In this document: in pieces, positions 10,719-23,700 of the stretch
Layout of the letters: every line of letters starts with the position of its first letter
Numbering within the stretch: the stretch's first letter is position 1
Assembly (NCBI GenBank): GCA_030490835.1
Contig: CM059971.1
Span: 1,426,001 to 1,490,000 of the forward strand
Length of the DNA stretch: 64,000 nt
Direction: 5' to 3'
Origin: Annona cherimola
Taxonomy: Eukaryota > Streptophyta > Magnoliopsida > Magnoliales > Annonaceae
Program-made: the position numbers and the translations under genes
The notes under the pieces: generated by a model
What the model was told of the DNA's origin: nothing
The model's database searches: none
The model's input: only the letters and a program-made list of their open reading frames with translations

Positions 10719-12858
10719 TGTTAGGTATTGGATGAAATTTAGGAATTGAAATGAAATTTTATTAATCTGTGTGAATATCTACAATATCCTTGCTCCCGAA
10801 AATGGAATTTTAACAGGGAAAACTGGGAAGAAAAACGAAAACAGAACTAAAGCTGTACTTGACAAATGACTTCACACACTGAAATAAAGCTACTTTGCCT
10901 TATTTATCCTTTGATGGACACTGACTTCCAGCTGCACCCCTTTTCCACGTGGCTACATCCCAACCTCCACACATGCGATTGCTCCAACTCAGCCAGTTCC
11001 TAACAACACCCACTTCCTAAAAACCACCTTGTCCTCAAGATGGGCCAGTCATACTGGCCGCAAATGCCGAATTACATGGTGGCGGCATAGATCTTCTTCC
11101 ATTATACGTAGTCCTCAAAATCGTCTCACCATCCCAACAAAAACTGGATGAAAAACAAGAAAATTCCCAAAATCCACCAAGTCCTTTCTGCAAACCTGCA
11201 AATGGATTTCCACCCTTATTGAAAACACAAGCAACCATCACCATGTGCTTAAAACTCCATTGTTCTTGAAAGCAAATGGATTTCCATAGCAGGTTTTTTT
11301 TTTCTTTTTTAAAAATTAATAGTACAAAAACTTCTGCCCCTTCCCAAGCAATTCCACATCATCTTTAAGTCCTCCATGATAAGTTGGTATCAGTTTGGAC
11401 TACTAGGGTCCTAGATTGGCTTCAGTAGTTTCCGTAGACAAAGTCTTATTGGACCTCCCAAGTTCCACACCTACTTGCTAGCTACTTGGATATAATTAAT
11501 ACAGGCGAATCCGCCAGGATCCCATACCTCAGCCAAGAAGCTGTGCAACAATTTCCAATTATGCATTTTGTCAAACAAATGCGAAGCAATAATTGCATCG
11601 GTCATTCTACTATCCATCCTCGGAATTTTGACACTTTTCCCCATCCACTTCAAAGAAAAAATGGAAACACGCCTCACCTGTGGCTGCAAATGTAAATCCA
11701 TGCTCCCATTTCTATAGATTGATTGGCTATTCAATAAGGCAAAATTTCCCACCGAACTCCATGTAAGCAGGGCTATTGTCAGTGCGAGAAGGCCACAACC
11801 CTTGTTTGCGCCTCACGACTCTACTGCCTTCACTTTCTCGATCTCCTTTGTTGGCTCAAGTTGGACAAAATTATTTGACGTGCTGTGAGGGATGGAACAA
11901 CTCAATGTGGCACGATTAAAAATGGTCAAACCTATGCTTCTCTGTGCTGACTTCTCCATTGTTGCTGGATACTCTTGATCAGTAATGCACCATAACTGAT
12001 CTCAATCCGCTCCTACATTGTCGACCTTGTCACCGACAACAGCAGGGAAATTTGACTCCTCCATCTCGTAGCTCCTGGCAATTTCACCTCCAAGACTACG
12101 TGGATTATGAGATTGCTGAGTTGATGGCTCATCCTGCTCAGATTGAGAGCATCTGCTACCATTTGTTCAATAGCCATTACTCTCCTCATTATTGACCAGA
12201 GTGTGCCAATTAGCTTGAACTCTCAGTCCGATTACTTTTGCTTCGATCTGTAAAGGCTGCCTTGGACCATTTGATTCCAAAACATGATTTGAACTTCCAC
12301 TTCCAAACTTATCCTACTTGATCAAGCATTCAACAGAATCAAATTGCTTCTCTTGCACTTTCAATATTTCCTTAACTTGCCAGTCGAGCGAGTCTGTTTT
12401 AGTTGCAATCACTGATGCCTTGGCAATAACATACATTAACCTTTTCCTCCAGTTCTCCTACCCTCACATCTAATGACTTCACCTTCGATTCCACTGACAA
12501 CGGTTTCTCTTCAAATTCACTTGATTTGTCAACCATTTCTTCCTGACGCTATGCCATCTGCTTCATCGCTCCTCCAGTTGTTTAACCGTAGCCATATGTG
12601 CACTTCACTTGATCAGAACCGCTCTCTGATACCTTTATTAGGAATTGGATGAAATTTAGGAATTGAAATGAAATTTTATTAATCTGTATGAATATCTACA
12701 ATATCCTTGCACCCAAAAATGGAATTTTAACAGGGAAAACTAGGAAGAAAAACAAAAACAAAACTAAAGATGTACTTGACAAATGACTTCACACATCAAC
12801 ATAAAGCTACTTTGCCTTATTTATACTCTGATGGCCACTGATTTCCAGCTACACCCAT
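10719..12858 (-). mobile_element. Non-autonomous LTR retrotransposon (short LTRs, no pol)
   Basis: The left repeat, 10719-11005 (287 bp), starts TGTTAGG and ends CCTAACA, a perfect LTR terminal inverted repeat. A second copy starts at 12636 and matches to about 12856, where it is cut off. Just inside the right copy, on the minus strand, lies GGTATCAGAGAGCGG (12633-12619), matching the plant initiator-Met tRNA primer-binding site. Inside the left copy are a purine-rich tract and CTTGAGGACAAGG, typical just before a 3' LTR. So the element reads right to left. The 1.6-kb interior has only short broken ORFs and no reverse transcriptase, so it is non-autonomous. Confidence 0.85.
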
Positions 12859-13187
12859 CTGCTCGCACTAAGGTTAAACAAACTTTTTCAGCATACTATA
12901 CTAAATTTCATAATCGTGAAAATTCCTGCTCTTATATAATAGATGACGTTTTCTTTCCTCCCAGTTTCTTCATGTTGCCCTAGAACACACCCTGCTGACA
13001 ATTCTCCCACTGACATATATAAAAGAAAGGGCCTTCTTGGCACTTGCAGAGGTGAAATTGATGGATTTGTTAAATAAATCTTGATCTTGTCAAAGGCTTC
13101 CAAATACTCTTCATTTCATATGCCCAAATCATTTTTCCTCAACAATTTAAAGATCGATCCGCATATTGGAGTAATTTTGGCAATTGT
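12859..13187 (-). pseudogene. Ty3/gypsy RNase H fragment
   Basis: The minus-strand ORF at 13103-12888 reads AFDKIKIYLTNPSI, then RRPFLLYMSV and GCVLGQHEETGRKENVIYYI. This is the tether/RNase H start of plant gypsy polyproteins. It stops abruptly on both sides, abutting the truncated LTR at 12858. It is only a scrap of a third element, possibly the one that truncated the right LTR. Confidence 0.7.
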
Positions 13188-13189
13188 AG

Positions 13190-14515
13190 ACCCCCATATT
13201 TCCTATTGTTTTTATTTTCTTGTTTAAGCTCTTGGTGCTAAACATTTAAGTACTATAGAGAGTTTTCAAAAATGAAAAATAATAAAAAATAAAGCAAAAT
13301 AATACAACAAATTTTTCTCGAGTAGCCATGCCGTGGTTCTAAATTGTTTAGCGCCAAGTCTTGACCTCATCTTGTTAATATGAAAGTTTATCATTCATAG
13401 TGTTTTTTGTCCAAGGTGGCCAATAATTGGTGGGAAACAGTTTGTGCCAATCATGACATGCTATATAATATAAAAAGCCGCTGCATTTGAACAAGGAAGG
13501 TACAACTTATCACTAAAATCTGTTAAGTTTGTGCAACGCTCTTCATTAACTCCATTATAGTAGCATCGGACGTCCTTCCTTTGAGTCCTTGTTCTCCAGT
13601 TCTTTGCACGAATTTTAGAGCTTGCGGAAATTTTTGCTCCTTTCCAGTAAGGACAACTTGCCATCTAAACTTTGGAAATTTTCAAACCAATCCTTCCACC
13701 TGTTAGCTTTTGCTAAAACATCCTTGATTCAGAATTTTTCAGAAAACACAGGCCAAATATTTTTGTAAGCTCTTTTGCTTGTTGAAATTTGCAAAATTGG
13801 TTATCAAAATTTGGAATTTTACAAAACTGCCTCTTAGTTCTAGAAATTGCATAACTTCCTTGGATTTTTCAAAAACTACAGAAGCACCTCTTAACTTTTC
13901 TAAAATTCCAAGTCTGCTTAAATTTTTAGAAATTTCAAAAAAGGTCTTTCACTTTCAAAAATTGCAAAAATTCCATTGAGTTTCAAAAAATTGCAAAATA
14001 GTTTTCTATAGTTCAAAAATTGAAGTTTGGTATTTAAAGATTACATGTTGCAACTTTCGTGATCAGGTCTTGATCGACTAATAAGATGTCAATTCAGCAT
14101 ATTGGATTATGCTATTGCTTTCCACCGAAGTTGAAGAAAGTTCGCGGCTAAACCTAAGGACGAGTTTTTTGTAAGTCAGGGAGTACGATGTGGGGCATGA
14201 AGTTCTTATGAATTAGAATTTATTTTGTTTAGGAATTTTTGTTATTTTTAGTGATTTAGTATCATTAGCTCAAATAATGATTTAGATTGTTTTAAGGTAG
14301 ATATTTCTATTTTAAGTTATTTTTTAGTTAACAAGTTTACTTGTTATGCAAGTTTACTTGTTGTGCAAGTTTGCTTGTTACTTATGTTTTCATTTTCTTA
14401 TTGCTTAAGTTATTTTTCTTATAAATAAGGTTATTTGAGTTCTTTGTAAGATAGTTTATTTTGATAATGGAATGAAATTTTTGTTTCCCTAAAATTTTCT
14501 TTTTCTTCTTTACAT
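13190..14515 (+). mobile_element. 3' part of a non-autonomous gypsy-related element with LTR (plus orientation)
   Basis: The piece ends in an LTR-like segment (about 14200-14515) with AACAAGTTTACTTGTT-type repeats and TTATAAATAAGG. Before it are TCAGGGAGTACG and a purine-rich run resembling a polypurine tract. The upstream 1 kb (AATTTTCAAAACC and TTTGCAAAATTGG repeats) is the inverse of 21660-22400, so the two are copies in opposite orientation. No coding capacity is left. Confidence 0.6.
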
Positions 14516-17500
14516 AAAGTCTAAGTAACTCTATTTATAAAAAACAATGACTTAAATAACAAGACAACAAATGCTATGTAACAAGCGACCTTGCTCATCA
14601 AGTAAACTTCTAAGGTAAGTTACATGGGCTAAGAAATAACTAAAAATAAAACAAGTAATTTAGATCGTCCATCATAAATATAAAAAAAAAATCATAGTTT
14701 TTGCGATTGCACTTTGTATAGTACGTAGTTGCGTGAATGTCAACGTTTTCTCTATTGGCTGAAAAGAACTCATTACTGAGTTATTTTGATGACAGGAAAT
14801 CTAGATCCAAATTGTGAAGCTCCTCTTCAGATATTCAAGTAGCGTTTGCATTTGGTTTGTTCTCCATCAGACGTGAATCTATGATAACCACTTGAAGAAG
14901 AAGTAATAATTTTATTTATGAGAATTCTTTTAATTTGATCTAGAAGTGCAATTAGAGCTCGAGGTAAAACTGGTACAAGATTAGATGATGGAGCTCGTTG
15001 ACTTGGTATACTTGTAGGCAATTAAGGTGCTCAAAGGTGCTTGTATAGGGTATCAAATTTTTTATATTGAATGTTGAATTATTCCTATATCTAAAGACAA
15101 ATTAAGAATATATGTATTTGCTCCAATCTTTTGAAGAATTTGGAAAGGTGGTTCGGCCCATGCATGCTACTTTTTGAAATAATTTTTAGGAAATCATTCA
15201 GGTCATATATGAACCATAAGACGATCACCTTCATTAAATTTATAATTCCTAAAATGAGCATCTACAACGGTCTTATAAGCATCATTACTAAGTGTAAATT
15301 TTTTTCTTACAATGGCATGAACATCATGAATATGTTATATAAATGAATCAATAGAAGTAGAGACACGGATTTTAGGTGATAGAGGAACAAGGAAGAGCTT
15401 TACTTTGGATAATCTCAAATGGGGACTTATGTGTAGACCTATTTATGGATTCATTATTGGTAGACTTTGTAATGGGTAAAACTAAGTCACAAGTTCCTAT
15501 GTGTTCACCTATGAAACATTATAGTAAACCTTCCAACCTTAGGTTAATAACCTCAATTCAACCATCAATCTATGGATGAAAGGCAGAATAAAATTTTAGT
15601 TTAGTTCCAGAAAGTTTCGATGAAGTTTTCCAAAAATAACTCATAAAATGATTGTCCTGTCTAATAATAATGGATGGTAAATCGTGAAATCGAACAATCT
15701 CCTTGAGGAATAATTTTGTCACATAAGAAACATCAGCAGTTTTTAAACAAGGTAGAATAATCATTTTTGGAAATGGATCTATCGTAACAATAATAGAATC
15801 ATTCCTAGGAGGAGTTATAAGCAAACCAATTATGAAATCTACACTCATAGCTTTCTAAGAAGCACGTGAATTTTAGTTTAGTTCCAGAAAGTTTTGATGA
15901 AGTTTTCCAAAAATAACTCATAAAATGAATGTCCTATCTAATAATAATGGATGGTAAATCGTGAAATCGAACAATCTCCTTGAGGAATAATTTTGTCACA
16001 TAAGAAACATCAGGAGTTTTTAAACAAGGTAGAATAATCATTTTTGGAAATGGATCTACCGTAACAATAATAGAATCATTCGTAGGAGTTATAAGCAAAC
16101 CAATTATGAAATCTACACTCATAGCTTTCTAAGGAGCACGTGAATTTGGTAAAGGTGCATGCAACACCAAATCTTTTTCTTGCTTTTGCCAATTGACATG
16201 TTCGACGAATATACGCGATTATGGCGATATCTCTTTTCAAGGAAGGCCAATAAAATCTATCGTCAACTAGGGTATAGTCGTATCTCTATCAAAATGCTCT
16301 ACTATGCTAGCCGCTTGTAATTCTAATTAAGATATCACCAAATGAAGAATTGAGAATACATAATTTAGAACTCTTTGATGGCTAAATATTTTTTATCACA
16401 TTCCATTTTGCACTTTCTTAAAGATAATTCTGAATCATGGATAGCTTGTGTTCATCCTTCAATCCATCAAACCCTACAATATTGAAACTTTTAGTTTCAA
16501 AGACTGCAACATGATTGAGGGATCTGTAAGTTTGGTATTAACACCAGCATGATGTTTAACGACAAAAGTATATTCTTGAAGAAATTTTTTTCTCTTGGCA
16601 TGTCTTGTATTGAGTTTGTGCTATAATTGCAAATATGTCAAAGCTTGATGATCAGGATAAAGTATAAACCCTTGTGATAACTTGTAATGTCTTCAAACTT
16701 CAATGTCTGTACCACAACATAAAATTCTTTGTCATGAGTGAAATATTTTTGCCTAGTTTCATTAAGTTTCTCATTGATGACCATCTCGACTCAATACAAC
16801 TCCTGTGCTTACACCAGAAGCATCATATGCAACCTCAAAGACTCCTGAAAAATTAGAAAATTGTTAGTGGTACTTCTGTCATTTTTTTTTCTTAATTTCA
16901 TTGAATGCTTTGGATGCAAACTTGGACAATTGAAACACATTTCTGTTCATGCGATTTCTGATGAGTGCCATGATAGAATTAAATATCCTAATAAAACACC
17001 TATAAAAATTTCCAGTCCATGAAAACTACAAACCTCATGAAGGGATTCAAGCCTAGGCCAATTTTTAGTAACACTCACCTATGAGGGATTCATTGTTAAA
17101 ACCATTAGTTGAAGCAATAAATCTTAAAAAGATAACCCTATTTTGCGTAAGAAATATACTTTTTAAGGTTTACAAATAATTTCTCAATTCAAATGTTTCA
17201 AGAACTTGCTTCACTTGGCCAAGTTGTTCTTTCTTCCAATGGCTATAAATCAAGATATCATCGAAATACAACAAAATTTTTTCCAATGACTAGCTGTAAA
17301 TCTAAAGCACGACCCTCATAAAAGTAAATGGAGGATTTGATTATTCAAAGGGCAATACTAAACATTTGTATAAACCAAGTCTTAAATGTAGTTTTCCATT
17401 CATTTCTAATTTTAATTTAAATTTAATAATATCTACTTCTAAGATCAATCTTAAAGAACCATTGTGAGCCAACCATCTGATCTAATATATCATCAAGTCT

Positions 17501-18122
17501 AGGCATTAGAAACCGATGTTTACCGGTTATTTTATTTATTGCCTGATTGTTTACACACATTCTGTATGATCCATCTTTCTTTCTTTGGAGTTAATAAAGC
17601 AAGTATGGCACATGAGCTCAAGCTTTCACTAATGACACCTTTTTTGACCAAATCATCCACTTGCCATTTGAGTTCAGCACGTTCTTTAGGATTCATTCGA
17701 TGATGTGGCAATCGAGATCCTGAACATATTGTATGTTTCACATAGGTGGTAGCTCATTAGGTAACTCATCCGGGCAACGTCCCTAAATTCCTTCAAGAGA
17801 TTGATAATTTCATGGAGAACACCTATTGGGGCTTTAGATTCAGATTTTTTTGACTAACATCAAAACAACCTGAGCTTCTTTACTTTTTTTTCCCATAAAA
17901 AATGTGCATTGGTTTCTCTGGGGCCTCTATTGGTGAAATTTTAATTTTGTTTGATGGTTTAGTTGGTTTTAAAAAAATTAATTTTCCATTTTGTCTAATA
18001 AGGTACGTATTTTATTTCTATAGTATATGACATTCGTATCAAATAGTTAAGGACAATCAAGTAAAACATGAGCTACATCTATCGGAAGAATATCACACCA
18101 AAGTTGATCTTCATAATCTACT
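14516..18122 (-). mobile_element. Ty3/gypsy (chromovirus-like) pol, minus copy, gag missing
   Basis: Read right to left, the pieces come in gypsy order. They are protease (DYEDQLWCDILPIDVAHVLL at about 18120-18050), RT (RMNPKERAELKWQVDDLVKK at 17700-17640; catalytic YFDD near 17265), and RNase H. Integrase follows (MSVDFIIGLL, EIVRFHDLPSII), then a chromodomain-like end near 14990 and an LTR at about 14700-14520. The frame is broken many times, so it is dead. Everything upstream of protease is missing and replaced by the inverted partner copy. Its integrase segment is duplicated in tandem (15594-16144). Confidence 0.8.
15594..16144 (-). repeat. 277-bp tandem duplication inside integrase
   Basis: The block 15594-15870 is repeated immediately at 15871-16144 with only a few differences. 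Both units carry the MSVDFIIGLL-to-DLPSIIIR integrase stretch on the minus strand. The duplication lies within the dead gypsy copy, so it arose by local slippage or unequal exchange, not as a functional repeat. Confidence 0.85.
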
Positions 18123-20990
18123 ATTTTATTTGGAATTATACATCTCTCATGTTTTACTTGGTCGTTCTTGGCTATTTGATATGTTTAAAATCGTAGATAC
18201 ATCTATTGAAATTGCAATTTTGTTAAGACTCAAGATGGTTTGTATGAATGATTAGTAATGCCTTTTGGATTACAAATGCACCTAGTACGTTCATGAGGGT
18301 CATGATTAGAATTTAGAACTATCCTTAGAAAATTTTTGGTTTTCTATTTTGATGATATCTTGATCTAAAACTATTTGGAGAAAGAACATCTCAATCATGT
18401 GAGACAAGTTCTTGAAACATTGAATTTGAGAAATTATTTGTAAACCTTAAAAAGTGTTTTTTATGCAAACGGGTCATCTTTTTAAGATTTATTATTTTAG
18501 CTAATAGTTTTAGCAATGAATCCCTCAAAATGTGAGTGTTATTAAAAATTGGTCTGAGCTTAAATTGCTTCATGAGATTCATAATTTTCATGGATTGAAA
18601 AGTTTTTATAGGCGTTTTATTAGGGGATTTTGTTCTGTCGTGGCACTCATTACAGATTGCAAGGAAGGAAATGTGTTTCATTGGTCCAAGTTTGCATCCA
18701 AGGCATTCAGTGAAATTAAAAAAAAATAAAAATTGGAAGCACCTGTGTTAGAATTTCCTAATGTTTTGTAAGTCTTTTAGGTTGCATGTGATGCTTGTTG
18801 TAGGTGTAGGATGAATCAAGAGGGTCATCCCATTACATATTTCAGTGAAAGTGAAACTAGGCAAAAAAAAATTTCATTCATGACAAATAATTTTATCTTG
18901 TAGTGTAGACATTGAGACATTGCAGACATTATTTGTTATCTCAAAAATTTATACTTTATTTTGATCATTAAGCTTTGAGATATTTGCAATTACAGCATAA
19001 ACTCAATACAAGACATGCTAAGTGGATAAAGTTACTCTAGAATTATATTTTTGTCATTAAACATCATATTAGTGTTGACGCCAATTCTACAAATGCCCTT
19101 AGTCATGCCATAGTCCTTCACACTATGAGTGTCAATGTTATAGGATTTGATGGATTGAGGGATAGTATACAGGGTGTCCAGATTTTTGGTATTATTTTTC
19201 AGGAAGTGCAGAATGGGAAACTGTCATGACTCGTTGATTTTGTGATCAAAGATGATTAGTCATTTAAGAGTTCTAAATTATGTATTACTAATACTTCATC
19301 GCGTGATTTCTTAATTTGAAAATCATATGCGGGTGGTATAGTAGGCGTTTTGGTAAAAATAAGATTATAGCCCTAGTTAATGATAGATTTTATTGGCCTT
19401 CCTTGAAAAGAGACATTGCTGGAATTGTGTATATATGTCGAACATGTTAGTTGATGAAAGCAAAAAACAGAATGTGGGGTTGTACACACATTTACCAGTG
19501 TTGTGTGCTCCTTGGAAAGACATTATTATAGATTTCATTCTTAATTTGCTTAGAACTCCTCAAGGGAATGATTCTGTTCTTGGTATGGTGGATTAATTTT
19601 CAAAAATGGCTCATTCTGCCTTATCAGAAAATTGCTATGTTTCTTATGTGGCAAAATTATTTCTCAAAAGAGATTGTTAGACTTCATATGCTACCTTCCA
19701 CTATTGTTTCAAACATGAATGTTTCTTTTGTGAGTAATTTTTGGAAAACAATTGAAACTTTTTTAGCTTAAATTGAAGTTTACTTCTTTTCATCCATAGA
19801 CTAATGGTCAAGCTGAGGTTGTTAACCTATGTTTGGGAGATGTATTTATGTGTTTGGTAGAAGAACATTGAGGAACCTGGGACCCAATTTTATTGATTGC
19901 AGAATTTGCTTGTAACAACTTCATAAACAGATCTACAGGAAAGTCCTCATTTGAGATTATCCATGGTTAGGCTCCTTGTACTCCAATTGATCTTGATGAT
20001 ATTCGTTTCTGCTTCTGCCAATTCATTTGGACAACATATTCATGATTTTCATGCAATTATAAGAAGAAAAATTGCTCTTAGTAATGACACTTACAAGATT
20101 GCTGCATGTGCTCATTGTAGGCATTATAGATTTAATGAAGGTGATTATTTGATGGTTTGTATGTGACTGGAATGATTTCCTAAAAGTTCTTTAAAAAAGT
20201 TGCATGCATGGGCCAATGATTCTTTTCAAATTCTTCAAAAAATTAGTCCAAATGCATATATTCTTAACTTGCTTTCAGAGATGGGCATTAATTTAACATT
20301 CAATGGAGAAGATTTAATACTCTATAGAGGCATTTTGGAGCCTTTTCAATTGCCCATATGCATACCAAGTCAACAAACTTCATTGTTTAATCTTGCACCA
20401 ATTCTATTTCGAGCTCCAATTGCACTTCTGGATCAAATTGAAAAAAATTTCTAACATGAAATTATTACCTCTCCTTTAGGTAGGTAGTCTAGATATCTTG
20501 TTCAGTGGAAGAATAATTAGATGCAGATGCTGCTTGGACATCTGAATAGGAGTTCCAAAATTTGGATCCAGATTTGTAGAGCACAATTATCAAGACGACT
20601 CTCCAGTGGCGAGTTCTTTTCAGCTAGGGAGAATTGATGGAGATCATGTTAACATGTGTCCACTTTGTGCCTATGTGAGGGGCAACTATAGAAATCGAGG
20701 TTTATTTTAATATATTTGTGGCAGACAATTTAGATTATTTGTTTCTATTTTTAGTTATTTTTAGGCCGCAAGTTACTTGTTGTACATGTTTGCTTAGTCC
20801 GAAAGTTTATTTGCAGAGTGGGATTGCTTGTCGCGTAAGGTGTTTTTTCTTGTTGCTTAAGTTAATTTTTTAATAAATAGAGTTATTTAGGTTTTACGTA
20901 GAATACTTTATTTGGATGATTGATGAGAATTTTGTTTTCTTTAAAATTCCCCATCATAATTCTCTCATTCTTATTTCTTTTAACCTTTTT
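18123..20990 (+). mobile_element. Ty3/gypsy (chromovirus-like) pol, plus copy, gag missing
   Basis: This copy starts in protease (HVLLGRSWLFDM at 18151-18186). It goes on to RT (FYFDDILI near 18350), FYRRFIRGF (about 18600), RNase H, integrase (EIVRLHMLPSTIV at 19670-19700) and a chromodomain-type end (GINLTFNGEDLILYRG near 20285-20330). An LTR follows at about 20700-20990. Frames shift repeatedly. It is related to the minus copy on its left but not identical. Its gag is missing at the same place. Confidence 0.8.
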
Positions 20991-21520
20991 TCCTTTCTTC
21001 TCTTTTCATCCCCTTAAGAGGTCTTCTCTTTTTATCCCCTTAAGAGGAACCTTTCTCTTTATTTTATTTTTTCTTTGCTCGTCCTACATCAATTAGAGTA
21101 AAAAGAGGAGAAAACAGAGATGAATTAGGAAAAAGAAATAAGCCTAGATTGAAGGAGTAGAGAAGATGTAGGACGAGTAGAGAAGAAGATAGAAGAAAGA
21201 GGAAGAGACCTTTGAAAAGAATGAGAAGGGAAGAAAGAGTAAGGAATTAGAATAATTAGAGATTAGATGAGGAGGAAGAAGAAGAAGAAGAAGAAGAAGA
21301 AGAAGAAGAAGAAGAAGAAGGGGAAAGGGGGAAGGGGTGAAATCACAGATGAATTAGGAGAAAGAAATAAGCTTTAGATTAAAGGAGTAGAGAAGATGTG
21401 GGACAAGCAAAGAAGAGGATAGAAGAAAGAGGAAGAAATCTTTCAAGAGGATGAGAAGGGATGAAACTGGAAAGAATTAAAGGAATTAAAGATGCGAGTA
21501 GAAGAAGAAGAATTATAATT
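20991..21520. repeat. Purine-rich low-complexity DNA with a (GAA)n tract
   Basis: An AG-rich stretch derived from LTR ends contains an uninterrupted GAA run of about sixteen units near 21271-21319. Related AGAAGATAGAAGAAAGAGG blocks occur at about 21187 and 21415, and again near 23340, showing they belong to the LTR family rather than to a gene. Confidence 0.7.
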
Positions 21521-23700
21521 AAACAATAGGAAAACGAAATCTTGCGTAACAAGTAAACTTGTTAACTAGAAATAACTCAAAATAGAAACAAATAGCGATA
21601 TTAAATTGCTAAAAATAACAATATTTTCTAAATAAAATGATCCTTATTGATGAAAGCTTCTTCATGCTCCGTACCGGCCTCCCTGACTTTGAAAAATTCG
21701 TTGTCGAGTTTTGTAGGGAACTTTCTTCAATTCAATAGTATCCGACATGCTGGACTAACATTTTGTTAGTCGGATAAGACTCGATCATCAAAGTTGTAAC
21801 TTATAATCTTTAAACCCCAAACTTCAATTCCGAATCTTAGAAAATCATTTTGCAATTTTTTGGAATTCACTGGAATTTCTACAATTTTTTTTTAAAAATG
21901 GGCCTTTTTAAAATTTCTATTTAAGGCAGACTTGCATTTTCAACAAAGTCAAGAGTGCTTTTGAAAAAGTTTAGGAAAGTTCTATGATTTCTAGAACTGA
22001 GGGGTAGTGTTGCAAAATTTCAAAAATTGAGAAATGATTTTACAACTTCCAGCAAGGGAAGGAGATTCAAGAAATATTTGGTTTGTGTTTTTTGAAAATT
22101 TCTGAATTAATGATGTTTCAGCAAAAGCTAGCAACTGGAAGGATCGGTTTGAAATTTTCAAAAGCTTAGATGGCAAGTTGTCTTTGTAGGAAAAGAGTGT
22201 AAACTTCCACCAAGCTCTAGAATTCATGTAGAGATGTGGAATTGAAGAACAAGGACCCAAAGGAAGAATCAATGATGCTATTGCAATGGAGTTAATGAAG
22301 AGTGTTGCACAAACTTGGCAGATTTTAGCGATGATTTGAAGCTTGGTGGGTTGTACAACCTAGAATGCGGAATATGGTGGAGAAAAGAAAAAATTCACCA
22401 GCTTCCGCTCTAAATCAATACCTATTCACTTTAAAATAGCTTTAGTTTGGGCATCTGTATGGAGTTGAAATGGTTGTCCCAATGCTTGAATTTCATGCTT
22501 TATATGGGATTTTATTGGAAATTTTTTTTGTTTGAGTGATAAAATGCCAAAATTTTCAGACAAAGAATCATATTTTCCATTTAAATGCTCAGAAGTTTTA
22601 GACAATTTTTTATTGAGCAGCAAGTTCCAAATTGATAACTATGCTTTTTTTTCCTTTTTTTGGGAAGTCATTTGTAACCATGGTTGATGCAATGATGAGT
22701 GGCTAGGAATGAATCGAGAAAGCAATTCGAAGCACAAAGATGTATGCCACTATAATAGTATAATATGAATTTTGCACAAAAATGATTAACCTAGATGATG
22801 TTATATGATTAACTTAAAGAAGGTACTCTTACTTGTCAATAGATATAAGAATATTTCAAATTGAAGTGGAAATAATGTACCTGTTAGAAGCCTCATAAGA
22901 CCTTTCTCAAATGCCTGATGGATTTTCTAAAATTTCAGAAAATAGATGACCTTTTTGTAATTTTTGGAAATTTAGGCAGGCTTGCTGTTTCAGAAGAGTC
23001 AAAGGTGCTTCTGTAATTCCTAAAAAGTCTGGGGTACTTCTGTAATTTTTGAAACAGCGAGGCATTTTTTTTTGTAAATTTCTGGACCAGCTGGTGGTTT
23101 TTGCAATTTCTGGAACTTTGGTGTTAACAACAGATTGCGGGTGGGATGGAAAGGTGGGTTTTCACGCACTGCAACTGCATTGTGAAACTAGAACAAGTTG
23201 CTGCACAAGTGGACAGCTGCACATCTTTGTAGGTAGCAACAAATTCTAGCGAACAAAAAAGTTGCCTAAAATGGTGGATAATAGATTTAAAAATTCGCCA
23301 GGCTTTGTTTTAATACCAAGTTAATGTAGGATGCGGAGAAGAAAATAAAAGAAAAAGGAAGTATCCTCTCAAGAGGATGAAAAGGGGAGAAAGGGAAAGA
23401 AACTAGAAGAATTAGAATAGAATTATAGAACGGAATTTTAGGGAAAACAGAATCTCAATCAATTATCAAACTAAGTTGTTTTATATTGAACTTAAGTAGC
23501 CTTATTTATGAAAAGGTAACTTAGGCAACAAGACGATAAAACCCTACGCAACAAGCAACCTTGCTCAATGAATAAATATGCGAACTAAGCTAACTTGCAC
23601 GACAAGTAACTTGCGAACTAAGAAATAACTAGAGATAGAAATAAATAATCTAAACCATCCATCACAAATATAAAAAATTAAATCCTAATTTCTAGACTTC
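21521..23700 (-). mobile_element. Non-autonomous gypsy-related element, minus orientation, two LTRs
   Basis: LTR-like segments lie at about 21521-21660 and 23325-23700 in the same minus orientation. The right one ends (minus sense) in CCTACA. Next to it, at 23320-23301, is CTTGGTATTAAAAC, a degraded initiator-Met-type primer site. The 1.6-kb interior is mostly noncoding; one 65-codon minus ORF (22623-22426) might be a gag relic. Its left part mirrors 13190-14190. Confidence 0.6.
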
